Shown here one piece after another: positions 34,744-45,354 of a stretch of 64,000 bases of DNA. Position numbers and translations under genes: made by a program. The notes below the pieces were generated by a model. The model had not been told where the DNA came from, searched no databases, and saw only the letters and a list, made by a program, of their open reading frames with translations. Every line of letters starts with the position of its first letter. Positions within the stretch are counted from its first letter, which is position 1. Origin of the DNA: Hevea brasiliensis (taxonomy: Eukaryota; Streptophyta; Magnoliopsida; Malpighiales; Euphorbiaceae); the NCBI RefSeq assembly GCF_030052815.1, contig NW_026614695.1, forward strand, positions 4,001,752 through 4,065,751, read 5' to 3'.

Positions 34744-37325
34744 TGTAATATCCTCCCTGTACATATTTTGTACGTTCTGTTGCTCCAGTGGCCAAATATT
34801 AGTCCAGGCAAGTCATGATGTCTGGAACTATACTTCTGTGATAGTGAACAGACATATAATGATGAATTAAATAAAAAAGAAAATACAAGAAAAATTAAAG
34901 AAAAATGAAAGAGAGAAAATAAAACTAAGATAAACGAGCCGGCACCACAACGATGGGTAACCGCACCGAGAAGGCCGTTGCCGACATCAGGACCTCGGGG
35001 AACCCTCGGAATTAAATTTTAGGACGTAAGTAAAGGTCTATTGAAGTATAATTGACACTAGAATTATCAAAGAAAAATTAATAAATTAGTACAAAGAAAA
35101 ATAAAAAATCAAGAAATAGATAAAAATCGGTGTTACTAAAAAATCGGGAATATAACCCGAAGTGGGGCATTTTGGTCATTTGACACTTAGAGTTGCCTTT
35201 TGACCTCAATGTCCATTAAAAATAAATGATATTATACTTAGAAAATGTCATGAAAATTTAAATTGTGATTCATTATAAGAATAGTGAAAGAAATGGGGGA
35301 TAAAATCCAATTTATGAAACTTTGAATAATTAACATTAAAATCCAAGTTAGTGCTCCACTAACTCCTAATTTGGGACACCTAAATATGCTTTTGGGACAA
35401 CAGAACCATCATCTTCCACCTTGAGAAATAACCAGCCGAGAGAAATGAAGTTCACCATGGAAATCACCATGGCTGCCCCACATGCAACCTCCATGGGTGC
35501 ATGATCAAGCCACCATTTCTACTTGGTTCCTTCATTAAAGCTTGCCTACTTACCTTGGGGAAGATATTGGAAAGAAGAAAAATAAGATTTGGTGAAGTTT
35601 TGATAAGCTTCAAAAGTGGTAAGTGTCCAAAACCTCTCCCTTGCTTTAATAAACTTTGTGTTTAGGTTGAGGTGAGTATTTTGGTGAAGAGAAATGAAGA
35701 AAATCTTGAGAAATGAAATGGTCCATTTTTGGCAGCCATGATTATGTGTTGTATTTGAGTTTTTCTTACCTCTAATGGATGGAAATTATGGTTGATTAAC
35801 TCAAATGGAGGATGTAGTAAGTTAAAATCTAAGTATGTGCATGTAGTGCTTGAATTAAGGGTGTGAAATAGAACCTTAATGCTTTGGGCAAATTGCCATG
35901 TTTGGCAGCCTATTAAATCATGAATTTGTGTGTGAATATGTAGTTTATTAATGAAATATGCTAGTGTTAAATTGTAGGCAGCATGTGTAAGTGATATTGA
36001 AGTATGATTATGTTGAAGTGTATGTGTAATATTGATATTGAGATATGTTGAATTTTGGTGGAAGTGAATATTGAACTTAATGGTGAATTGTGTGCATTGA
36101 GCACTTGAATGTTCTGCCCAAAATTATTGCTGGAATTGTGTACAATATATATATGGAAGTGTCATTGATTGAATATTGAAGTAATGAGGAGGAGAAGGAA
36201 TATCAAATTGGAAGTGTATGTGCTTTGTGCAGGTTCAATATTAAAGGCAGTACCTAAATTAGGTCATAAGTGCCAAACTGTGAACCCAATTGGTATGAGG
36301 CCAATAGGGGGTGAAACTAGACACCAAATAGGCCAACTTTCTTGTAGAAATGTTGCCAAAATTCTGCCTAGAAACTGACCTTAAAAATGACCAAATCCGG
36401 AATAGCAACCTTACAACCCATATTTTTGACTATATGAATAGTAGTCATTAGGATGACTATAACTCACTCAAAATAGGTCCAATTGACCTGAAAGTTTTAC
36501 CATGGATAGCTTAGACATAGAGCTACAATTCTTATGAAGACACCAAAGCCCAGAAATGGCCAGAACCGAGTCAAATAGCTTTCACAAGTTCAGGTACCAA
36601 AACTGCCAGAACTAAAAGTGACCTAAAATTGACCAAATTTTACACTAAAGGTGCAATCTGTCCAGCTTTAGTAAATTGATCATATCTTGGTTTATACAAC
36701 TTAGAATGACCTGAAATTTTGCCCCACGTATAATAAGACATAGAGCTACAATTTTGCTTCTTTGACTAGAAGCTAAAAATGAAGAGAAATAGGACTTTAA
36801 ACTAGACCAATCTAGCACACCAAAAATTGAGAATTTGACATTTACATACAATGATGCTTGAAGCACTTTGGCAATGAATGCCAACTTGTAAAAATGGTAA
36901 ATTGCACTATATTGGCAGCATATTGAATTACAATATGTGACATGTTGATGCTAGAAACCACTTATCCATAGTACCTAAAAAGGTCAACATATGCATTGAC
37001 TTATGAATTACATAATAGTTAGTAAACTCTAAAAATTGAAGAATTAAACATTTAATTTATAATGTGCCCTAGTTTGCCTAGTTGACTAGTTTAGATAGGT
37101 TGGCATTCCAATAGGATTCTAACAGTTGTTCTGTAAATGGCTTTATGCCATACTGTATTTTTACAGCATATTATGCCGCACTGTCACTTTAATGGCCTAC
37201 GGCTATACATATTGTGTATTTATACTTGGCTTATCGCCAGATTGACTATATGGCTTTTTAGCCACACTGTTACACACTAGGAGACACTTTGTGACCGATG
37301 GTGTGACGGCCCGAGGTACTAGATA

Positions 37326-40300
37326 TGTGACACCCCTTACCCGACTACAGTGTAGCCGAGCAAGTTATGCCACTCAGTGTGCCGGAGCACTCTATTTTAT
37401 CTGATTTCATTACAGTCCTTGATTTATTTATTCAAAAACTTTATTGAAGATTTAGGCTATTTTTACTTTTATCAAAATCTAACTAAGTTGGAAATTTCAA
37501 AAATTTTAACGATAATCCGACAAAGTGTCGGCTGTAATTTGGACTAACAGTTCTTCTGAACCTGCCAAAGACAATTTCAATATATACTCAATTTCTCAAA
37601 CTTAATAGTCTCAAAAATTTTCAAACATAATGTATCTCAATGCAGTATCCAGATTTCTTAGAAATCTCATTAGATTTTCAATATCTCAATATTCACAAGT
37701 ATAATCTCATTATAACTCAAATTCAATTCACATACTAAAATACTTACTTTGAATAGCTTCCATAATTCATAGGTTAATTACATGAGTTTATTTTGTCCAA
37801 GATATACAAATAATTTACAATGTGCTAGGAATGAACAATATACATAACATGTATAAAATGAGCCCTATCTACATGCATTGCTGAGGAGGTGATAATCTTG
37901 AACTCTTCTGACACTTCTGTAGATCTGGACTCCAAAACTCTCAGTCGACAGTCTACTGGTTTTACCTTCAGTACCTGCGCGAGGAAGCAATTCCATCGCG
38001 CTAAGCATTTCTGCTTAGTGGTGCAATAATATAACCAGAAATAATATATACAAGTAAAGAAAGAAATAAATGATAGTTCAGATAATCAGAGTCAATTTAA
38101 TTTGGTATGGTATTTCTAGTATCAACGATCTTATATACTAGTTTGTTCCTCTTTGGAAGTGCTTAGTTTATAACTTTTCAGTAATACTAGCAGGTATATA
38201 ATTTATTCTATCTGTATTGTATTTCAAGTCATGCAGTTCGCAATTTATATTTTTGTTATGTTTCTTTTGCTAATCTCTTTTGCTTATTCATTCAATACTT
38301 AATTTAATTGTCTTGGATTTTCATTATACTTAACTTAACTTAGCTGAATTGAATAATACTTTAATTGACTGCCCAAGTAACCTATACTAGACGATGGATC
38401 GATAACGGGTCGTTGGCACTGACACCGCGTGCCTCGGGCCGTCATACCATGGGACGCAGAACGTCAACCATGTATGCAGTCAGTATGGCTAAAAAGCCAT
38501 GATATCACATAATCGGGCATAAAAGCCATGAATACGGGCATAAAAGCCATGAATACGTGCGTAAAGCCATGAATACAGGCATAAAGCCTTTCGCAGTATT
38601 GCTAACACAATACCCTATTGGCATGCCAAACTATCCAAACCAATCTTGTTAGGTATACTAGGGCATTTGATATTTTAAAATATTAATATATTGTGTTTTA
38701 TGACTTCATTATTTCATGATAAATTTCAATCATAATTCATACATTCATTCGATCATTTATATGATCACAATTCACATCAATTATTCTTTTATACCATTGT
38801 ACTCAAAATACTTCTCATCTTTACAATAATGAAAACTAATGTCTCATTCATACATTAATATGGTTTATTTATCCATTCATTATGTTATTCATATTGATCA
38901 CAATTCTAAACAATGGTTCACATGTACCATTGTATTCAAAATATTTTTCCTTTCTCATTTATACATTCAAGAATCTACTTATGTAATTACAAATTTTATA
39001 TTTCAAGTTGAGTTACTAATATTTTATGAATTCCATTTGTGATGGGCATATATGCCCTAACTATCTATTCACATCAATTAGGTGACTTATTTTTCATGTT
39101 TCAAGTAATCCATGAATATTTCATGGATTTCAAATTTATGGCCTAAATTTCTTTTTAACAATTTTGACTAGGATGCATAGTCCATATTTGTCATACAATT
39201 CTAAGCATTTAAGCTTAGAATTGGTTCTAGGTCTTCATCTTAATTCACTAATCATTTTGATTACTATTCATCATACTAGTCAACCAAAATGTTGACCTTT
39301 TTATACTTAATGGATATATTAATTCTAATTACACCAAGATCCCACATTTTGAGTTTTACATTTACTAGTATTAATTGCCAATTGCAATTTAAAGTCCCCT
39401 AGATGCATTTCTAATTTCAAAATTTGAATTTCAAGTTTTGGGTGTCACTATTCACCTCATTGGTCAACAAAAATGTTGACTTTTGCATAGACAATAGGTA
39501 CATTGGTTTTAACACTCCCGATGTACCACATTTTGCATTTAAAACTTGTTGGAATCAATTACCAAATCCATTTCCAAGCTTATTTTAAGTTTTCATGTCA
39601 CTATTCACTTCATTAGTCAACTAAAATGTTGACTTTTGCATAGAAAATATGTACATTGACTTTGGCACTTCCAACATACTACATTTTTCATTTAAAACTT
39701 GTTGGTTTTGGTCACTTTCTCAAAGCTTAGGTCATTTTGGCAAAATTGCCAATTTTCGGTTTTGGTGCTCCGAAGTTGCACTGTTTTATTGGTCGATTTA
39801 CTGTTGACATTTGACAAAACTTCCTTCATAGAAAATGTTCCTTATTTTGTCTAGTTGAATTTATTTTTTTGAATCACTCCATTTGGAGTTTTTTAGCTCA
39901 AGTTATGGCCAAAATAAGTTTCTTTGTTCACGTGTCTTTATTCTGCTGAAATTTTGGGTTTTGGCAGATTTTGGTCCAACTTTGGTCAGTAATTTGACCA
40001 AGTTAAGTTCATAATTTGGTCTAACTTTCTTCATATGAAATGTTCTACCATGCCTTAGGTTTCCATCGGTTCAAGAATCGCCTAAATCCGAGTTTTCTAG
40101 AGAGAGTTATAGCCATCCAAACATTACTGCTCAAGTGAAAATCTGCAGAGTTGCAGGTTTGATAACTTAACTTTGCCCAATAATTTTAATGGGTTAATGG
40201 CATAATTTGGGATGATGTTCTTCATGAAAGTTGTTTTTCTATATCATATCTTGTTGCTGTAAAAATTTCAGGTCAATTTGACCATTCTACAGTAAGTTAT

Positions 40301-41802
40301 GGCCAAATGAGCGATTCTTGTTCATTTGGTCATTCTGCAGTCTTTATTGCGAGTATCCGGATTGGGGCCAAGTTTTGGTCCTCTTGCTTTGGTCTTTTGG
40401 GCATGGTTTCTTCAGAAAAAATGTGCCATTATAAGCCTAGTTTCATGTCCAATTGGCCAAACACCAATTGGACCTATACAGCCAAAGTTATGGCAGTCCA
40501 AGTGGACTGAAATTTGATCACCTCTTTGCCCTCACAAGGCAGCACACTCATGCTCTTTACCATGCTACATTTCAGTCCAATTTATGGTTAACTTACCTAA
40601 AATGGTCACTAATTTACCATTAAAATGTTCTCTAACAATTTCATAAGCCAAGTCAATTTTTCACTTCTCAAAACCCTAATGTCCAATTCAATTTACTCAT
40701 AAACCTTAATTAGCATACTAGTTCAACATCCATGCATATTCATACCTTAAACATCATTTCTAACCACTCTAAGTTCATTAAAACAATCAAACTCATCCTT
40801 CCTTAGGGCTGCCAAAAAATTGAAGATACCCTAACATATATGATTTACTTCAAATTCTTACAATTTCTTAACTTAAAGTGATGCTCTAACAAGGATTAAA
40901 AGAGTGAGAATGAAAGTATAGCCCTAACCTCACTTGTGACCTAACTTGGACTTGCCCAACTTCAAAATTTCCTCAAATTTCTGCTACCTTATGCTTCCTC
41001 AAGGTTTAGGGATAATTTTTTGTGAAGGAAGTTTAGGGTTTTGGGGTGGAGAGCTTAGGGAAAATCAAACTTTGAACAAGAGCTTTCATGGAGTTTTTTT
41101 CTTCTCTCTCTCTCTCTCAACGTTTCTGCAGCCCAAATATGAAGATGGCTGTCCAATTTTTTCAATTTTTATCTCCTTTTATTCATGTTTAAGTGGTTTA
41201 TAATGATGTGTCAAAATTTGGTTGGGTGAAAATACTTTAATTGCATCATGCTCATGTCATAAATATGACTTTTATTTCATTTTCTTTTATTTTCTTTTCT
41301 ACTCATTTCCAATTCAATTTTTAACAATATTTATTCATATTTTATGTTATAATAATTATTTACCCAACTGGACAAGTCGGCCAAAAATCGTCTCTGAAGG
41401 CGAAATGACCAAAATGCCCTCCGTTTGGCTTAACGGGTCAAAATCGTCTGTACCGATTGAAAATTTTTTCTAAATATTTTCTTGGCATTCTAATGCCATG
41501 GGAACCTCAAAGACCCTTCTCTGGAGTCCCAAAAATTATTTTATAATTTTTCCCCCGGGTCTAGGGCTCCTCGTTGCGAGAACCGCAACTTACCTCTGGT
41601 TACCCATCGCTTGGGCACCGGCTCATTTGACTTAATTGCATTTTATTTCTAAAATTTTTTCTAAATTTTTCTTATTAATATTTGAGTTAATTATGGTCCC
41701 TCACTTTGATTTAAATATTATTCCGGACGTTCTAGCTGTCCGGACCGACACCGATCACCGGAACAGTAGAATGTACGGAGTTGATACCGGGAGGATGTTA
41801 CA
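37326..41802 (-). mobile_element. Solo LTR E nested in D
   Basis: Left boundary TGTGACACCCC, right boundary GGATGTTACA, and a perfect 5-bp duplication AGATA (37321-37325 and 41803-41807); the interrupted D sequence reads TACTAGATACCCAGTG. At 4477 bp it is the longest LTR here. Its first 75 bp are the same as the C LTR end, its 38660-39420 part resembles the antisense fragment in G (46280 onwards) and is missing from C, and its right part is again C-like. It is thus a longer or mosaic member of the C group. A tandem run of GGGCATAAAAGCCATGAATAC-like units lies at about 38513-38590. Confidence 0.92.
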
Positions 41803-42054
41803 AGATACCCAGTGCTAGTATATCCGTTTATCGAGTCTGGTCAATATATAGGTTACACGGGCAGTAATTCAAGTACAATTAAATTCAAATAGCTAAATCC
41901 AGTCAACTGACATACAGCACTACCAAAAATTAGCAAATATTGAAATGTTAGCAAATAAAAGTAGAGTCAACAACTGTAAAGAATATCGATGTTATAAATT
42001 CATAAACAATCCATTTACTTTATTTTAGTGTATATTTCTTTATATTTGGCACCA

Positions 42055-42092
42055 CTAAGCAAAATTGCTTAGCGCGTTACTTTTGTAACGCG
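42055..42092 (+). other. Twin stem-loop in LTR (best copy, solo LTR D)
   Basis: Stem 1 is CTAAGCAA / TTGCTTAG around AA (42055-42072). Directly abutting is stem 2, CGCGTTAC / GTAACGCG around TTTT (42073-42092). Both are perfect 8-bp stems. The pair lies about 605-640 bp before the LTR 3' end. Equivalent pairs occur at 4600 (B), 22688 (C), 38001 (E), 54154 (G) and 58873 (H). Confidence 0.8.
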
Positions 42093-42696
42093 TAGGTATT
42101 TGAGACACAGCTGGGGAGCCCAGCAGACCTACGACCGGGTGAGACATCAGGTCTGCACAGGAGTCCAGAGTCATTTACACTGTATTGCATACATGATAGG
42201 ACTTAGGATAGCTTGTATTTTATACTTCTGTTGTATTTAAAATTCAGCCCTATATTTTGTAATATTATGAAAGCTCTAAAGTTTGTAATATTTTGTGCAT
42301 ATTAAATAACATGGAGATTTTCTGGATATATTTAAATTATTATGGACTATATTATGGAACTGTTTAATGACTGTAAAAGTCTATTGACGTTACTGAGAAA
42401 TCGAGACTGTAAAATAGTTGAGATTTTGATATTATCATATTGAACTGTTTTTAACAGGTTTGAAAGGATAGTTTGCCCGAAATACAGACGGTACCTTGCC
42501 AAATTTTTATTATCATTTTTGAAACACTGATTTTATTAAAGTATGAAAATAGTATCAGCATGATATGAATATTACATAAGAGACTTCTTAAAATCAAATT
42601 GAGCTCAGGAAATGAGATAATCACAGACTAGGTGTTCCGGCACGCCGTGTAGCACACCTTGCTCAGCTATACTGTAGACGGGTGAGGGGTATTACA

Positions 42697-42999
42697 TGGG
42701 AGGCTTAGAAAAGATAGAAGAACTTGAAACTGATGAAAGGGGGGGAAAGGGGTTGGGGGGGTGAGAGGGTGGGGGGAGAAAGTTATTGATTTCTTTCTCC
42801 CTTTCTTAACTAGAGGTACTATTTATACCTTGCTAAACCAAAGGACTTTCGACTGCTAATAGTCACCTTTGACTATCGAAAGTCAACTTCAACTACCAAA
42901 ATTAACCTTCAGCTATCAAAAGCCTTTTCTTTGATTTTTCTTCCTTTCTCCTCCCCTTCTACTCTTGAAAACTTTATCCCACAAGGGTGGGGTGTTATA
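42697..42999 (-). repeat. Old repeat, right slice with G-rich tract
   Basis: Starts with the TGGGA duplication of D. It holds a G-rich tract (42739-42776), then dyads of the GACTTTCG...CGAAAGTC kind (about 42845-42885) related to those at 3599-3704, and ends GGGGTGTTATA at 42999, which on the minus strand resembles the start of a gypsy LTR. Confidence 0.4.
42739..42776 (+). other. G-rich tract, potential quadruplex
   Basis: Five G-runs of 7, 4, 7, 3 and 6 bases separated by 1-5 bases, satisfying the usual G3+N1-7 quadruplex pattern on the plus strand. It lies about 40 bp from the end of solo LTR D. Confidence 0.6.
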
Positions 43000-43905
43000 G
43001 AAGCAAACTTTTATGGGATTCTATAATGTAATTTTTTTTTTTTTTAATGCCTTATAAGTCTCATGTAATTATTTTTGTTGGCTCAAGTCTAAGTGTTAGA
43101 AATTTTTGCTTAACTTAGTTTTCGCCAAATTCTAGACCAAGAGGTAGTTCAATAAAATTTTTACTTCGTGAAAAAAGAAAAATTATTTTTGGGAAGTGTT
43201 TTAGTTAGAAAAAAATTAATTGAATTAGCTTTCCAATACTTCAAACGAATTGAAAATATGATTTCTAGGTCAAAAGTTACATCTTTTAAAGTTTTGGGGA
43301 AATTAGGGCAGAAGCTCTTTGGGCAATCGAAGTCTCTTTAAGCAGCCAAACCTAGGTTTTTTATAAAAGGAGTTAGAATAACTTTTTAAGTGGTTGCACC
43401 ACTATTTTTGCATTTAGTGCACCCTAACAATAATTTTCCTGCTAAAAGCATAAATAAGGAGTGTTTATGACTTAAATGAAGTTACAACAACTTTTCATTT
43501 AGCTTTTATTTTTTATTGTGATCTAGCATTTCTCTCACACTTTCTCTCTCTAGAACTTGAGCCATAACATTTCATTCTTTGAGAAGTTTATTTCAACTGT
43601 AATTCTTTGTGTTCTAAAGTTGAAAGGAAGATTGTTGAGTAGATTAATTATAGTGTTGTCAAGCATTAAATTGCTCTTAAGTGAAAAAGGATTAGTGTAA
43701 AATGTGTAATTTTCACCAAAAGAAGATTGAATAGTGGAGTGAACTCAACGAAGGCCTTGAGAAGAATATGTAGGCTTGTGAAGTCGAACCTCTATAAATC
43801 TTTATGTTCATCTTTTCTCTTATTTTCCAAGTGTTTGCCGAGCTTCCAAAATTTTAATTAGAATCCAATTCACCTCCCTCCCTCTTGGGTTGCCAACATA
43901 TACAT
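43000..43905 (+). repeat. Possible remnant of a Ty1/copia-type LTR end or leader
   Basis: AT-rich sequence. The end of this block (GTAGGCTTGTGAAGTCGAAC, then CTCTATAAATC, a T-rich stretch, and CAATTCACCTCCCTCCCTCT at about 43871-43890) resembles the U5/leader end of plant copia elements as I remember them. No PBS or ORF can be seen. The assignment rests on recall and is weak. Confidence 0.25.
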
Positions 43906-44845
43906 TATAGATTATAGGTATAAATGGATTCTTAATTTAATATATAATAATTTTATATTTAATATAATTCTCAATTCTTTTATCTGTATGTATTTTTTTT
44001 TTACTCATTATTTTTGTAATATATATTTACATTACTTTCTAAGTTATAATAGAATTATGCTATAAAAAAAAAACTTTTAACTTTTGTTTTCCTTTTATTA
44101 TAAGGATTGTAATTTTTTTTCATAATTTAATTATATTGTATGATATTAAAATTATATTATTATAGATAATTTTTTTTTAAAATATAAATTCCTATAAAAA
44201 AAAAGAAAAATAAAAGAAGTAACAATCTCTTTTACTTTTTAATAGGTTAACTATTTGTTTCCTATGCATTAAACCAATAACTTTAGGAATATTCCCTTTT
44301 AAGTGTTAACTTATTTCCTTGAAGTGACCTAGAATAAGAGAGTATAAGTGATCATTTAATTTACTATACATTAGCCACGAAAATATCGATAAATTTCCAT
44401 TAAGAAACTGAGATTCTTTTTATTTCCATGACTCGATTCCACAGGCCAGACCATCATTGGTCTTGGGCTAGCTTAAAACTCCCAAAAATCGTAGTAAGTC
44501 TTATTGTTTACTAATCCATAACTAGACTCAAAGTTAAGGCCCAACACACAAAAATAAGATAATATAAAGTATTATATCTCAAATTTGGGGAGTCCAAATC
44601 AACCTAAATATAGTACAACAATATGTGAAGCCTAGCTCAACCCTAATATCTAACACATTTAGTTCGTTAAATACCATTTATCATATCCAAATAAGATGTT
44701 ATTTGTTAGTATCATAACGGAGCTCTAAGAATAAAATAAAATGAATGTATAATTAAATAAATAATTAAATATAATAGAACTACTAACATAATCACAACCT
44801 GCGAAGAAAAATAAAGGTTGGACTTTGGAGAAAAGAATATTCTTC

Positions 44846-45061
44846 CTATGACTTAGGAAAAATATATTCAACCGGAGTGAGCGTTTGACTCAATGAGTTT
44901 AGATCCCGATTACAAATACAATTTCTATAATTATCTACAATAATCCTACCGTCGGAACGAGCTAGAAGCTGCCTGGAAAACCAATGGTCACACCTCCTTC
45001 CTTTGTTCGTCTCCTCGTCGAAAGGAGAATTACCTAGCTGCCTTTTGTCCATCATAGCCAA
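44846..45061 (-). CDS. Hypothetical 71-codon ORF, possibly an exon of a host gene
   Basis: I do not recognise the product. The frame reads MAMMDKRQLGNSPFDEETNK and ends IFPKS; it is hydrophilic, with no visible domain or membrane segment. Unlike most short ORFs here it lies outside any LTR, in sequence with more even base composition than its surroundings. A sequence like a splice donor (CAGCTAG/GTAATT) lies inside the frame on the minus strand, and a T-rich stretch ending TTCTTCGCAG lies about 45 bp beyond its stop. It could therefore be part of a spliced gene or a chance frame. Two upstream ATGs lie between it and the microsatellite. The insertion of G lies about 110 bp upstream of its start. 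Confidence 0.25.
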   Translation of the reverse strand: MAMMDKRQLGNSPFDEETNKGRRCDHWFSRQLLARSDGRIIVDNYRNCICNRDLNSLSQTLTPVEYIFPKS

Positions 45062-45141
45062 AGGAGTTTCTTAAAGGAGGTAGAATTATATCATCGGCGT
45101 GGACTGAACATGGCCGAAGAATGGATGAAGCTAAAGGACGT

Positions 45142-45170
45142 GGGACAGGGACAGGGACAGGGACAGGGAC
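45142..45170 (+). repeat. Microsatellite (GGGACA)n
   Basis: Almost five perfect copies of the hexamer GGGACA, directly beside the insertion point of element G (duplication AGCAA at 45172-45176). Confidence 0.95.
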
Positions 45171-45176
45171 GAGCAA

Positions 45177-45354
45177 TGTAAAACCCTCCCTGTAGCAACT
45201 CCGTACATTCTACTGTTCCGGTGACCAGTGTCAGACTGGACAGCTAGAACATTCGGAAAAATATTTAAACTAAAGTGAGGAACTATAATTAACTCAAATA
45301 TTAATAAGAAAAATTTAGGAAAAATTTTAGAAATAAAATACAACCAAGTTAAAT
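45177..45354 (+). repeat. Element G 5' LTR remnant (178 bp)
   Basis: Matches the first 178 bp of the 3' LTR (51649 onwards) nearly base for base and breaks off after AAGTTAAAT, where the intact LTR continues GAGCCGGTGCC. Confidence 0.9.

Larger units (their letters stand above)
34744..42696 (+). mobile_element. Solo LTR D (element A family), split by solo LTR E
   Basis: Begins TGTAATATCC and ends GGGTATTACA, with a perfect 5-bp duplication TGGGA at 34739-34743 and 42697-42701. There is no PBS, interior or second LTR. Without inserted E and its duplicated 5 bp it is about 3.47 kb, matching the A LTRs (3482 and 3475 bp). Solo LTRs of this kind arise by recombination between the two LTRs of one element. 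It carries the clearest twin stem-loop of the window at 42055-42092. Confidence 0.93.
43906..45176. other. AT-rich intergenic sequence
   Basis: Poly-A and poly-T rich DNA with no supportable gene between 43906 and about 44800. Near its right end it holds the small ORF at 44846-45061 and the microsatellite at 45142-45170. It ends with AGCAA (45172-45176), the left target duplication of element G. Confidence 0.6.

Noticed and set aside
34524..34811. 95-codon minus-strand ORF
   Set aside because: It crosses the boundary between the old repeat and solo LTR D, so it is a chance frame created by insertion.
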